The position numbers and the translations under genes were made by a program. From Streptococcus entericus DSM 14446 (lineage in GTDB: Bacteria > Bacillota > Bacilli > Lactobacillales > Streptococcaceae): a DNA stretch of 64,000 bases. The notes under the pieces are model-generated. The model was not told the DNA's origin, ran no database searches, and saw only the letters and a program-made list of their open reading frames with translations. Of the stretch, positions 55,217 to 63,935 are shown one piece after another (the stretch's first letter is position 1; every line of letters starts with the position of its first letter). The DNA is taken from the NCBI RefSeq assembly GCF_000380025.1, contig NZ_KB904156.1, positions 31,873-95,872 of the forward strand, given 5' to 3'.

Positions 55217-55909
55217 ATGTCTGAATTTAGACGTGGCATGGCTGCTGCAACAGGAACCGTTCTTGGCTATGCTAGCATTGGCTTAGCTTGTGGGATTTTG
55301 GCGACCCAATCAGGTCTGTCTCTCGCAGAGACGGCTCTGATGAGTTTGATAGTGTATTCTGGTTCGGCTCAATTTGCCCTGTGTGGTATGGTTGCTGCCC
55401 AGACCGACCCTGTGAGTGCGACCTTGACGATAGGCTTACTCAATCTGCGCAATCTCCTGCTGAATCTTCATACGACCAAGGTGTTTGAAAGCTATCGTTT
55501 GCCTCAACAGTTATTAGCTGCTAGCATGATGACTGATGAAAGCTACGGTGTCTTGCTGACTCATCAGCTTGAGGTTGAGCAGGTTGAACCGTCATGGATG
55601 TTTGGCAATAATGGTGCTGGCTACCTTTCTTGGTTTGTTTTTAGTGTGCTAGGTGCTATGTTAGGGGGCTTGTTATCAAATCCTGAGCGTTTGGGGATTG
55701 ACTATGCCTTGATGGTGATGTTTCTTGCCATTTTTGCCAGTCAGCTGGATGTCCTGAGCAAGCGAGTGGCAACTTCTAGGATAGGTGTGATGTTAATTAG
55801 CGTCGGAGGGACTTACTTGCTCTCTTCAGTCTTGGTGCAAGGGTCGGTAGCTGTTTTACTAGCGACTTTGATGGGTTGTCTCGTGGGGGTGTTAACAGAT
55901 GTGGACTAA
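55217..55909 (+). CDS. azlC: AzlC family branched-chain amino acid exporter, large subunit
   Basis: 230 residues. Hydrophobic throughout; opens FRRGMAAATGTVLGYASIGLACGILATQSGLSL, with YSGSAQFA and LLNLRNLLLNL motifs of AzlC/YgaZ. It forms an exporter of branched-chain amino acids or analogues with AzlD. The ribosome-binding site GAAAGGA precedes the ATG. It overlaps azlD by 11 nt. Confidence 0.93.
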   Translation: MSEFRRGMAAATGTVLGYASIGLACGILATQSGLSLAETALMSLIVYSGSAQFALCGMVAAQTDPVSATLTIGLLNLRNLLLNLHTTKVFESYRLPQQLLAASMMTDESYGVLLTHQLEVEQVEPSWMFGNNGAGYLSWFVFSVLGAMLGGLLSNPERLGIDYALMVMFLAIFASQLDVLSKRVATSRIGVMLISVGGTYLLSSVLVQGSVAVLLATLMGCLVGVLTDVD

Positions 55910-56219
55910 ATCAACAGTCGTGCTAATCTTGCTCGCCAGCTTAGCCAATTGGCTACCTAAAATCTTTCCATATTTTTTAGTGAAATTTGCCAAACTACCC
56001 GAGAAAGTTGTTGCCTTTCTATCTTATCTTCCTGTCAGCATCATGTTTGCGCTCATCCTGTCCAGCGTGTTTCAGGTTGGTGTTGGGCAATTGCCGAGCT
56101 TAAAGCTGATTGAAGCACTGGCTTTAGTACCAACCTATGTGACTTTTAAAAAGACTAATAACATTATCCTGACGGTCCTTGTCGGAGTGGGGTGTGTGGC
56201 TGGTTTGAGACTGCTTTGA
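55899..56219 (+). CDS. azlD: AzlD family transporter subunit
   Basis: 106 residues with four membrane segments. LASLANWLPKIFPYFLVKFAKLPEKVVAFLSYLPVSIMFALI is typical of AzlD. Partner of AzlC in the membrane. Its start lies inside the end of azlC. Confidence 0.92.
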   Translation: MWTKSTVVLILLASLANWLPKIFPYFLVKFAKLPEKVVAFLSYLPVSIMFALILSSVFQVGVGQLPSLKLIEALALVPTYVTFKKTNNIILTVLVGVGCVAGLRLL

Positions 56220-56238
56220 GGGAATTAAAGGTATTTTG

Positions 56239-56247
56239 TGGTATAAT
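56239..56247 (+). promoter_or_regulatory. Extended -10 promoter of the ECF transporter genes
   Basis: TGGTATAAT lies 36 nt before the GTG of the ATPase gene. The transcript therefore begins with the ATPase, leaving no room for an S-component gene. Confidence 0.7.
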
Positions 56248-56283
56248 GTTCCTAATAAATGCTAAAGTTTAGGGAGATGCAAG

Positions 56284-57951
56284 GTGATAAGGTTTGAGAA
56301 TTTTTCCTTCCAATATGATGCCCAATCAGAACCTACCCTGAAAAAAATAGACCTGACCATTGAAGAAGGGGAAAAGGTGCTGATTATCGGGGCATCTGGT
56401 TCTGGAAAATCAACCTTGGGGCAATGCTTAAATGGCATTATCCCCAATATCCACAAGGGAAAACAAACAGGGCGATTGCTGGTGAGAGGACAGGAGATTA
56501 GTCAACTGTCAATTTACGACCGTTCTCAGCTGATCAGCACGGTGTTACAAGACACTGATGGTCAGTTTATCGGTCTATCTGTCGGTGAAGATCTGGCCTT
56601 TGCCTTGGAAAATGATGCTTGCCCCAAAGATCAGATGGTCAGTCGTGTCCATTATTGGGCTGACCAGTTGGCATTGAGGGAATTATTGGAACACCGCCCT
56701 CAGGACTTATCAGGCGGGCAGAAGCAACGTGTTAGCCTGGGTGGTGTCTTAATTGATGAGAGCCCTATTTTGCTTTTTGATGAGCCATTAGCTAATCTTG
56801 ACCCTCGGTCTGGTCAGGAGACCATCGAGCTGATTGATCGACTGCACCAAGAGACTGGGGCAACCACGCTTATCATTGAGCATAGGTTAGAAGATGTTCT
56901 GCACAGGCCGGTGGACAGGATTGTTTTGCTCCATGACGGGGAGTTGGTCTTCAACGGTCATCCTGATGAGCTATTGGCTTCTGAGTTGCTGGGGCAATAT
57001 GGTATTCGTGAACCACTTTATATCAGTGTTTTGCGTGGTCTGGGTATTGATTTAACAGGTTTAGACAATCTTAGTCAGCTTGATGAGCTGAGCTTGCCAG
57101 ACTTAGTTTTGCCTGAGGGGAGCTCTGCTATTCGTCCTAAGGAGACGGAAGCCTTGTTAGAGTTATCTGATTGGACCTTTGCTTACCAACCAGAGCGTCC
57201 TATTTTACGAGGGCTTAACCTGACCCTGCGACGGGGGGAGCGTTTGGCAATCGTCGGAAAAAATGGAGCCGGTAAGTCTACTTTGGCAAAGAGCCTCTGT
57301 CAGTTTGTGACAGCGAATGGGACAATCCGTTATCTGGGGCAGGACATCTCCACAGATACTGTTAAGGAGCGCTCTGAGCGGATTGGTTATGTTTTGCAGA
57401 ACCCCAATCAGATGATTAGCCAGACCCAAATTAGTGATGAGGTGGCTTTAGGGCTTCGTCTGCGTGGCGTTGATGAGGAAACCATCGCTAGCCGAGTTGA
57501 TAAGGCCTTGACGGTTTGTGGCTTGTACCCTTTTCGCCATTGGCCGATTTCAGCCTTGTCTTATGGGCAAAAGAAACGTGTGACCATCGCTTCTATCTTG
57601 GTGCTCAATCCCGAGATTATCTTGCTTGACGAGCCGACTGCCGGTCAGGATCAGCGGACCTATCGTGAGATGATGATGTTCTTAGATGAGCTCAATGCAC
57701 TGGGTCATACCATTGTGATGATTACCCATGATATGCAGCTCATGCTAGAGTATGCCGACCGCTGTGTGGTGATCAGTGATGGTCAAGTTTTGGCTGATGA
57801 CAGCCCTCAGGCTATCCTCAATCAGCCAGATATTTTGGTGGCAGCCAATCTCAAGCAAACGTCCTTGTTTGAGTTAGCAAGACTAATGAAAGCCACGCCA
57901 GAAGCAGTGACAGCCTATTATAAGATGCTACAAGGAGGTCAACATGGCTAA
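56284..57951 (+). CDS. ECF transporter ATPase with two fused ABC domains
   Basis: 555 residues from a GTG (GGGAG upstream). Two ABC cassettes in tandem. The first has Walker [10 protein letters not shown], signature LSGGQKQR and Walker [13 protein letters not shown]. The second has [17 protein letters not shown] and [12 protein letters not shown]. This fused form resembles YkoD-type ECF ATPases. It powers uptake of a vitamin, base or metal through an S-component, but none is encoded next to it. It overlaps ecfT by 8 nt. Confidence 0.93.
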   Translation: MIRFENFSFQYDAQSEPTLKKIDLTIEEGEKVLIIGASGSGKSTLGQCLNGIIPNIHKGKQTGRLLVRGQEISQLSIYDRSQLISTVLQDTDGQFIGLSVGEDLAFALENDACPKDQMVSRVHYWADQLALRELLEHRPQDLSGGQKQRVSLGGVLIDESPILLFDEPLANLDPRSGQETIELIDRLHQETGATTLIIEHRLEDVLHRPVDRIVLLHDGELVFNGHPDELLASELLGQYGIREPLYISVLRGLGIDLTGLDNLSQLDELSLPDLVLPEGSSAIRPKETEALLELSDWTFAYQPERPILRGLNLTLRRGERLAIVGKNGAGKSTLAKSLCQFVTANGTIRYLGQDISTDTVKERSERIGYVLQNPNQMISQTQISDEVALGLRLRGVDEETIASRVDKALTVCGLYPFRHWPISALSYGQKKRVTIASILVLNPEIILLDEPTAGQDQRTYREMMMFLDELNALGHTIVMITHDMQLMLEYADRCVVISDGQVLADDSPQAILNQPDILVAANLKQTSLFELARLMKATPEAVTAYYKMLQGGQHG

Positions 57952-58780
57952 ACAAACATTGATTGGTTATAAGGAAGGGTCAGGCTTTCTCTACAGCCTG
58001 TCTGGTGTAGCTAAACTCATCTTTTTTGTTTTGGTATCAGTTGCTGCCATGACAACCTATGATACCCGTTTGATTGCTTTTATTGCCGTTGGGTCTTTGT
58101 TGCTTTTTCGGTTAGCAGGGATTAAATTACGGGAAATTTCATTTGTCTTGACCATTGTGATTGTTTTTGCTCTTCTTAACTTAATCATGGTCTACTTGTT
58201 TGCGCCAGCCTATGGGGTAGAGATTTATAATAGTCAGACCGTTCTGCTGGAGGGTTGGGGGCGATTTAACCTGACCGCCGAGCAACTCTTTTACCTCCTT
58301 AACCTCTTGCTAAAATATTTTTGCACGGTGCCTCTGGCTATTTTGTTTCTGATGACCACTCATCCCAGCCAGTTTGCGGCCAGTCTCCATCAAGCTGGAG
58401 TGTCTTATAAAATCGCTTATGCTGTCAGCTTAACGCTCCGCTATATTCCTGATATTCAAGAAGAATTCCAGATGATTAAGCTCTCGCAGGAAGCTAGGGG
58501 GCTGGAACTGTCCAAAAAAGCGCCTTTAGTCAAGCGTATCAAGAGTAATGTTCAAATTCTTGTGCCACTGATTTTTAGTTCGTTGGAACGGATTGATACG
58601 GTTTCGACCGCTATGGAGTTGCGCCGTTTTGGTCAACAAAAAAACAGGACCTGGTATAAGTCACAAACGCTTAACTCTGGTGACTATACGGTGATTGGGC
58701 TAGCTGTTGCTGTCGTTTTGGTGACCCTTGTTCTCTTTTGGGTCAATGGTGGTCGGTTCTACAATCCTTTTATCGGCTAA
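57944..58780 (+). CDS. ECF transporter transmembrane subunit EcfT
   Basis: 278 residues with about five membrane segments, the last near the C-terminus. The coupling-helix motif [13 protein letters not shown] (ARG-type) and a second one around [12 protein letters not shown] are characteristic of EcfT. It links the ATPase dimer to an S-component. The C-terminal half has the conserved [13 protein letters not shown]. Substrate is unknown; psuK-psuG downstream hints at a nucleoside, as inference only. Confidence 0.93.
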   Translation: MAKQTLIGYKEGSGFLYSLSGVAKLIFFVLVSVAAMTTYDTRLIAFIAVGSLLLFRLAGIKLREISFVLTIVIVFALLNLIMVYLFAPAYGVEIYNSQTVLLEGWGRFNLTAEQLFYLLNLLLKYFCTVPLAILFLMTTHPSQFAASLHQAGVSYKIAYAVSLTLRYIPDIQEEFQMIKLSQEARGLELSKKAPLVKRIKSNVQILVPLIFSSLERIDTVSTAMELRRFGQQKNRTWYKSQTLNSGDYTVIGLAVAVVLVTLVLFWVNGGRFYNPFIG

Positions 58781-58834
58781 GCCTGGGTCAGACGATTCAA
58801 AATTAGCAGGGCATGAGAATACCGCATTTTCTCT

Positions 58835-58939
58835 GATAGTGTCAGATGTTCCGCATTGGAGGACACTATCCCCTAATAATTGCATTTTCAAAAATTTTTC
58901 TAAAAGACTTGCAACCTCACCTTCGTTGCAAGTTTTTTT
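58835..58939 (+). terminator. Structured 3' region and terminator after ecfT
   Basis: A 9-bp inverted repeat GATAGTGTC/GACACTATC (58835-58843 with 58862-58870) is followed by a terminator ACTTGCAA/TTGCAAGT (58907-58914 with 58925-58932) and T7. Confidence 0.8.
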
Positions 58940-58975
58940 CTTTGGAGCATATTGGACCATTTAGCAGGTTTTTTC

Positions 58976-59028
58976 TTGACACCGTTTTCTTTTTGGAGTA
59001 CAATAATTTTAGGACAAAAATCCTAAAA
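58976..59028 (+). promoter_or_regulatory. psuK promoter with operator-like palindrome
   Basis: TTGACA (58976-58981), a 17-nt spacer and TACAAT (58999-59004) form a near-consensus promoter. Directly after it TTTTAGGA-CAAAAA-TCCTAAAA (59007-59028) is a perfect 8-bp inverted repeat covering the expected transcription start. It is a likely repressor site, possibly for the helix-turn-helix of PsuK itself. Confidence 0.72.
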
Positions 59029-59055
59029 ATAAACAAAAGTCCAAAAGGAGGTGCT

Positions 59056-60171
59056 ATGCTAACGACAAATGAGCAACGCATACTCGCTCTTCTGGAACAA
59101 GATCCTTTTCTCTCACAGCAGGAAATTGCAGATCATCTAGGCCTCAATCGTTCAACGGTGGCTGGTTTAATTTCCAACTTAATGACCAAGAAATACCTGC
59201 TTGGACGAGCTTATGTGCTCAACCACGCTACAGAGGTCATCTGCATCGGTGGCATGAACATGGATCGCAAGTATGTTCTTGGTGATAACTGGCAGCCCAA
59301 GACCAGTAATCCTGTGATGGCCAGCATGAGTGTTGGTGGGGTTGCCCGAAACATCGCTGAAAATTTGGGGCGACTGGGGCGAGCCGTCAGCTTGCTCTCT
59401 GTGGCGGGTCGAGACCATGATTACGATTGGATTCGGACGCAGACCGAAAGCTATGTCAATCTCCAGCAGGTCACCCAGCTGGAAGGGCAGACGACCTCGT
59501 CTTACACAGCGATCCTAGATAGTCAGGGTGACATGCAGTTAGGGCTAGCTGATATGGCCATTTGTGACCAGATGACACCAGACTGGCTGTATCGTCACCG
59601 CAGTTGGTTGGCACAGGCCCGGCTCTTGGTGGTAGACCTTAATCTGCCGCTTGAGACGGTGACAGCAACCATTGAACTAGCTAGGCAACAAGAGCAGGAG
59701 CTGGTCGTCATTCCTGTCAGCAGTCCCAAGATGACCCATCTCCCCCAAGATTTGACTGGGGTGACCTGGCTGGTGGTCAACCAGGACGAGAGTGAGGCCT
59801 ATTTTGGCTGTCAGGTGGCATCCGAGGAGGATGTTACGGCTTTGGCTGAAAAATGGCTGAGCAGGGGTCTTGAGAATGTCTTGATGACCCGAGGTAGTCA
59901 GGCATCTTACTACGCCAATCAGTCCGGGGAGCGACAGTATATCCAGCCGCCAAGGGTCGAAAAAGTCGTTGATGTGACAGGAGCTGGGGACTCTTTCTCA
60001 GCAGGCCTGATTCACGGTCTCTTGGAGGGGAAATCGGCTATAGAAGCGATCGCCTACGGTCTGACCAATGCGTATCATACGATCCAGACAGATGCGACTG
60101 TCCGAGTCGACCTGTCCGCTCAGCTATTGGAACAAAACTATCAACAACTCAAGGAAAAAGGAGCAATCTAA
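59056..60171 (+). CDS. psuK: PfkB-family pseudouridine kinase with N-terminal winged helix
   Basis: 371 residues from the ATG at 59056 (GGAGG 8 nt upstream). Residues 1-60 form a winged helix (LLEQDPFLSQQEIADHLGLNRSTVAGLISNLMTKKYL). The rest is a PfkB kinase: MSVGGVARNIAENLGRLG (sugar-binding GG) and VVDVTGAGDSFSAGLIHGLL (catalytic Asp). It phosphorylates pseudouridine to its 5'-phosphate, inferred from psuG next to it. It may regulate its own promoter. Confidence 0.88.
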   Translation: MLTTNEQRILALLEQDPFLSQQEIADHLGLNRSTVAGLISNLMTKKYLLGRAYVLNHATEVICIGGMNMDRKYVLGDNWQPKTSNPVMASMSVGGVARNIAENLGRLGRAVSLLSVAGRDHDYDWIRTQTESYVNLQQVTQLEGQTTSSYTAILDSQGDMQLGLADMAICDQMTPDWLYRHRSWLAQARLLVVDLNLPLETVTATIELARQQEQELVVIPVSSPKMTHLPQDLTGVTWLVVNQDESEAYFGCQVASEEDVTALAEKWLSRGLENVLMTRGSQASYYANQSGERQYIQPPRVEKVVDVTGAGDSFSAGLIHGLLEGKSAIEAIAYGLTNAYHTIQTDATVRVDLSAQLLEQNYQQLKEKGAI

Positions 60172-60172
60172 G

Positions 60173-61090
60173 ATGAAACGTTTACTCTCTATCAGCAAGG
60201 AAGTCCAAGCAGCTTTGGACGCTAAAAAACCAGTCGTGGCGCTTGAGTCCACTATCATTTCTCACGGGATGCCTTATCCGCAGAACGTGGAGATGGCGAA
60301 AAACGTGGAGCAAATTATCCGTGACCACGGAGCGGTCCCTGCTACCATCGCCATCATGGATGGTCAGTTCAAAATTGGTTTGGAAGAAGAAGACCTAGAG
60401 CGCTTGGCCAAGGAAAAACCAGTCGCTAAGGTGTCACGTCGTGACCTGCCAGAGGTCTTTGCTAAAAAATTGTTAGGAGCAACGACTGTTGCGACGACCA
60501 TGATCGGAGCACACTTGGCGGGCATCAAGGTCTTTGTGACAGGTGGTATCGGGGGAGTCCACCGTGGGGTCGAAGAAACCATGGACATCTCAGCGGACTT
60601 GGACGAATTGGGACAAACCCCTGTGACGGTGGTCTGTGCGGGAGCTAAGGCAATCCTTGACCTGCCTCGTACCTTGGAATACCTGGAAACCAAGGGTGTA
60701 CCAGTGGTTGGCTACCAGACTGACTATTTGCCTGCCTTCTATACTAGGACATCTGAGTATAAGCTCAATACCCGTGTGGAAAGCACGGAAGAAATTGCCA
60801 GCATGATGCACTATTCCGATGCTTTAGGTCTCAAAGCAGGTATCCTTGTCACTAATCCAATCCCTGCAGAGCATGAAATCCCGCATGAAAAAATCGATGC
60901 CATTATCGCCCAAGCAGTGGCAGAAGCGGATGAAAAAGGTGTGCGTGGCAAGGACAGCACACCGTTCCTTCTAGCGAAAATTGTCGAGTTGACGGGTGGT
61001 GATAGCCTCAAGACCAACATCCAACTGGTCTACAACAATGCTAAAATTGGTGCCCAGATTGCGGCAGATTACGCTAAACTTGAGAACTAA
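60173..61090 (+). CDS. psuG: Pseudouridine-5'-phosphate glycosidase
   Basis: 305 residues from MKRLLSISKEVQ; the frame is open upstream inside psuK, but this ATG gives the family length. Motifs: VVALESTIISHGMPYPQN, TVATTMIGAHLAGIKVFVTGGIGGVHRG, and GVPVVGYQTDYLPAFYTR, all strong PsuG hallmarks. It splits pseudouridine 5'-phosphate into uracil and ribose 5-phosphate. Stop of psuK overlaps its ribosome-binding region. Confidence 0.96.
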   Translation: MKRLLSISKEVQAALDAKKPVVALESTIISHGMPYPQNVEMAKNVEQIIRDHGAVPATIAIMDGQFKIGLEEEDLERLAKEKPVAKVSRRDLPEVFAKKLLGATTVATTMIGAHLAGIKVFVTGGIGGVHRGVEETMDISADLDELGQTPVTVVCAGAKAILDLPRTLEYLETKGVPVVGYQTDYLPAFYTRTSEYKLNTRVESTEEIASMMHYSDALGLKAGILVTNPIPAEHEIPHEKIDAIIAQAVAEADEKGVRGKDSTPFLLAKIVELTGGDSLKTNIQLVYNNAKIGAQIAADYAKLEN

Positions 61091-61102
61091 ATGAATGAAC
61101 AA

Positions 61103-61136
61103 AAACGGCAGGTCATGATCAGTGACCTGCCGTTTA
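61103..61136. terminator. Bidirectional hairpin after psuG
   Basis: A 13-bp perfect stem AAACGGCAGGTCA/TGACCTGCCGTTT with a 7-nt loop lies between psuG and the converging membrane gene. Confidence 0.8.
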
Positions 61137-61160
61137 ATCTGATTTAAGTTATTTTTAACC

Positions 61161-61670
61161 CTATTCTTTATCAATTTTGATACCCTTTAGCAGGAAAAAA
61201 CGGAAACCGAGATAGGTGACCAAGACCCAAATAGCAGTAGCTAGCAAGCGTCGCCAGTCCAAGACTTCCGTCAACAAGTCTTTTGATGGGCTATAGCTCG
61301 AGAAGAGGTGGTAGAGTGGTGTTACCAGCAAGGACGCACGCTTGAGTTGACGGAGCTTTTTGGCTTTAACCGTCTCATAGTCTTGTTCATCGACCTCGTG
61401 GGTTCGTATGCCCAGTTGATTGCTCTTAAACATCATGTAGCCCGTCGCCACATAAAACCAGATAAAGTTTGTCCACATGAGCAAGTCCAAGGCGACGCTA
61501 GGGGTCTTCATCAGGTAAAAAGCCAGAGCTGTACTCAGCAGATTAATCATAAAATGCACCATAAATAGCTGATTACCGATACGGTTGACCATGGCTTCAC
61601 GGTATTCGTCCAATTCCTCGATGCCGTAAAACCAGCGGATAATCTTGCTCCATAGAGTCGTTGTTGTCAT
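61161..61670 (-). CDS. DUF3278-like membrane protein (XRE module, third)
   Basis: 169 residues. A short N-terminal WFYGIEELDEYREAMVNRIGNQ motif precedes four membrane segments. The cytoplasmic loop is EVDEQDYETVKAKKLRQLKR. The 61979 and 62778 proteins share the same plan: aromatic-Gly/Asp-rich start, LDEYR/DEYT, a GN pair and a Lys-rich loop. This fits DUF3278 as I remember it. Function is unknown. Ribosome-binding site AAGGAG on the minus strand. Confidence 0.75.
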   Translation of the reverse strand: MTTTTLWSKIIRWFYGIEELDEYREAMVNRIGNQLFMVHFMINLLSTALAFYLMKTPSVALDLLMWTNFIWFYVATGYMMFKSNQLGIRTHEVDEQDYETVKAKKLRQLKRASLLVTPLYHLFSSYSPSKDLLTEVLDWRRLLATAIWVLVTYLGFRFFLLKGIKIDKE

Positions 61671-61712
61671 GATAAGTCTCCTTTGTTAGTAGCTTGTTTT
61701 TCTTGAGTAGTA

Positions 61713-61880
61713 GGAGGCTGAGACAAAAGTCAGCTCTCTTATATAAAGTTCGGTAGATGGTCAAGTCGCAGTAGTCTAGTGGATATTCCTTCGCTTTAAA
61801 AAGCTTGGACTATCCTACTGGACCTTGCGAGGGTGGGACAACGGTCTTTATTTTGAGTTGCCGAGTTCTGTCCCACTCCC
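61713..61880 (+). repeat. Dispersed palindrome-ended repeat, divergent copy 3
   Basis: It begins GAGGCTGAGACAAAAGTC and ends GTTCTGTCCCACTCCC, matching the ends of copies 1 and 2. The interior differs and holds its own partial inverted repeats. It lies in the spacer between two DUF3278-like genes. Confidence 0.6.
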
Positions 61881-61978
61881 ATCGTAGCGATTCTCCATTC
61901 ATTTGAACGTTGTCAACTGAACGCTGTCAACCTCGCCATATAGAGGGCATGATTGACACATGAGATGACTGCTGTTGT

Positions 61979-62521
61979 TTAGTCCTTGTATTCGTCTTCC
62001 GTCAGGATACGGATATTTTTTAGGGTTTGGTGCTTCATGATGTAATGAAAGATTAAGGTCATAACCAAGGAGTTGATGATTTTTGGCGGGGAAAGAAGCT
62101 CTGCCATCAGAGTGTTTAGGGCAAATCCGTGTTTCATAAAGGTAGTCGTGGCATGGTAGAAGACAAAGTAAAAGAAGCTATTTCTACGGTTGCGTTTGAG
62201 GCGCTTGACTTTTTCGGTCTCATAGTCTTCTGGCAAGCTGTCAACAACCAGTAAGCCACGTTTACGGCACTGATAGGTCAGGTAGGTGGTAGTCACTAAA
62301 AGGAGACCCAAGTGGCTAAAAATCAGGAAGTCCATCGCCCAGTCCATCTTGATCTTCATCAGTCCGATGGAAAGGATAATGGAGGCGAAACTCCCGAAAA
62401 AGTAGATGATAAAACAGGTGTTACCGATGAGGGCAACTTGCTGGTAGCGGTATTCGTCTAGGAAGTCGATGCCATAGACCCATTTGAGTAGGGCATTAGT
62501 CCATTTTTTATCTTGTTGCAT
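61979..62521 (-). CDS. DUF3278-like membrane protein (XRE module, second)
   Basis: 180 residues. N-terminal WVYGIDFLDEYRYQQVALIGN, then membrane segments and the loop LPEDYETEKVKRLKRNRR, parallel to the 61161 protein. The two are clear paralogues despite modest identity. Function is unknown. Ribosome-binding site AAAGGA on the minus strand. Confidence 0.75.
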   Translation of the reverse strand: MQQDKKWTNALLKWVYGIDFLDEYRYQQVALIGNTCFIIYFFGSFASIILSIGLMKIKMDWAMDFLIFSHLGLLLVTTTYLTYQCRKRGLLVVDSLPEDYETEKVKRLKRNRRNSFFYFVFYHATTTFMKHGFALNTLMAELLSPPKIINSLVMTLIFHYIMKHQTLKNIRILTEDEYKD

Positions 62522-62777
62522 GAGGTAAAATCCTTTCTATGTTTTCTGGTCAAAAAGAAACGGTTGGTGTATAAGGACTTACTGAGGGCATTCCAAGAGC
62601 CCTTGGTTATTGGAGTGGTTGTTCTGATGAGTTTTTTTGGGAAATAGCCGAGCTGTTTAGCAGCTAACCTGATCCACTAAACTGTGAATACTGGTTAGGA
62701 CAAGGTGAAAAACCACTCCTGAAAGTAATGTCCGATAGTATTTGTTTGTCATGATAAGTCTCCTCTAACGGTTGGGA
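62522..62777. other. Spacer between paralogous membrane genes
   Basis: No gene was recognised. Near its right end CATGATAAGTCTCCT repeats the sequence preceding the first DUF3278-like gene (around 61669-61683), so the spacer may include the remnant start of another duplicated copy. Confidence 0.4.
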
Positions 62778-63281
62778 TTAGTCGATGATGGTAATTTTAC
62801 GGTTATTTTTAAAGGCAAGGTAAGCCAAGCGACTGACGACCACTGTTGCCCAAACTGGCAGAGCGATGCTGCTTAGGAAATCCGGTCTATAGTCATGAGT
62901 GGCATTGGCGAACAAGAACAACCAGCCCAACCCTATTGCTGTGAACGTCGTTTGGAGGAGCGTCCGCCTGAGCATTTTCAGCTTAGCCTGTTTCAACCCT
63001 TGTTTGTCGATCTCGATCTTATCCAGTCCTAGTCGCCTTGCCATCTTCTTCTGAAGATGGGGTGGTAAAAAGAGCAAGATAAGGATAATCACCTCGATAG
63101 CGCCTGGCAAGTTGAAAAAATAAGCCAAGCCAATCAGGAAGACGAGACCATACATGAGCATGTACATGTTGTTACCGAATTTGTTAATCTCGCTGATGGT
63201 GTACTCGTCCAAGTCACTGGTGATGTCGTAGAAACGCCGTAGAAAGAAAATGTAGAGGTTATCTTTATTGAGGTTCATCAT
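62778..63281 (-). CDS. DUF3278-like membrane protein (XRE module, first)
   Basis: 167 residues from the ATG at 63281 (GGAGACTAAA before it); the frame is open 17 codons upstream. N-terminal RRFYDITSDLDEYTISEINKFGNNMYM parallels the two downstream paralogues, then membrane segments and the loop DKQGLKQAKLKMLRR. It is the gene nearest the XRE regulator, so it is probably under its direct control. Function is unknown. Confidence 0.75.
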   Translation of the reverse strand: MMNLNKDNLYIFFLRRFYDITSDLDEYTISEINKFGNNMYMLMYGLVFLIGLAYFFNLPGAIEVIILILLFLPPHLQKKMARRLGLDKIEIDKQGLKQAKLKMLRRTLLQTTFTAIGLGWLFLFANATHDYRPDFLSSIALPVWATVVVSRLAYLAFKNNRKITIID

Positions 63282-63450
63282 TTTAGTCTCCTTGAGTTGT
63301 TTTTGATTGTTTTGGGAGGATAGCTGCCGCAAAGATAGCGGACACCAGTGTTGTCAGGACATGTTCAACAGTGAGCAGATGAGCCAACTACTAGCTCACT
63401 AACGCCATGGATAACCATTGCCAGCAAACAGTTGTATCATTCTGCTCCCC

Positions 63451-63648
63451 TTAAACATGTCTCGTCTCCCAAAAAAGGGTATTGAGGTCAGTTTCTAGCA
63501 CCTCTGCCAGTTTGATGCAGAGGTCCAGCGAGGGATTGTACTTGTCGTTTTCAATCAGGTTGATGGTCTGCCTAGCGACACCGATGCTCTTGGCCAGCGC
63601 TAATTGCGATAGTCCAGCCTGAGTACGAAAGTCTTTGACACGGTTCAT
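63451..63648 (-). CDS. Small XRE-family transcriptional regulator
   Basis: 65 residues from MNRVKDFRTQAG; AAAGGAG lies before this ATG at 63648, while the in-frame ATG 20 codons upstream is in the promoter/operator region. Helix-turn-helix: SQLALAKSIGVARQTINLIENDKYNPSLDLC. Closely related to the XRE protein at 30152-30346. It heads a minus-strand set with three DUF3278-like membrane genes. Four operator-like palindromes lie upstream. Confidence 0.92.
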   Translation of the reverse strand: MNRVKDFRTQAGLSQLALAKSIGVARQTINLIENDKYNPSLDLCIKLAEVLETDLNTLFWETRHV

Positions 63649-63689
63649 CAGAACTCCTTTCAGTGTTTTTTGGGAAATAGCGGAGCTGA

Positions 63690-63856
63690 TGTCTTTTATA
63701 TGTGACACAGTGGCGTAAAATTTTTTGAGGTCACCCTCAGTGTCTTATATAGATGACATCACTCACTAAAAAATTTAGGGCACATCTACCCAAGTCATAT
63801 ATATATTACATACTCAGTATAACAGATAAGAAAAAATGTGTCAACTATAAATGACA
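63690..63856. promoter_or_regulatory. Array of 18-bp operator-like palindromes upstream of the XRE gene
   Basis: Three sites have the form TGTC-N10-GACA: 63690-63707 (TGTCTTTTATATGTGACA), 63741-63758 (TGTCTTATATAGATGACA) and 63839-63856 (TGTCAACTATAAATGACA). A weaker one with the same spacing, AGTC-N10-TACA, is at 63793-63810. Site starts are 51, 52 and 46 bp apart. Their centres are AT-rich (TATA). The rightmost is flanked by A6/T6 and can also fold as a terminator hairpin. They are likely binding sites for the adjacent XRE protein. Confidence 0.7.
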
Positions 63857-63887
63857 CATTTTTTAAGATTTATGTGACTTTAAGTCC

Positions 63888-63935
63888 GTCACGCTCCGAA
63901 GGTGCGTGACCAATAAACCACCCGCTATGCGGGTG
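63888..63935. repeat. Two consecutive hairpins at the right edge
   Basis: GTCACGC/GCGTGAC (63888-63894 with 63904-63910) and CACCCGC/GCGGGTG with loop TAT (63919-63925 with 63929-63935). Subterminal hairpins of this kind flank IS200/IS605-type elements, and the sequence then runs out of the window without an ORF. The identity is uncertain. Confidence 0.4.
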
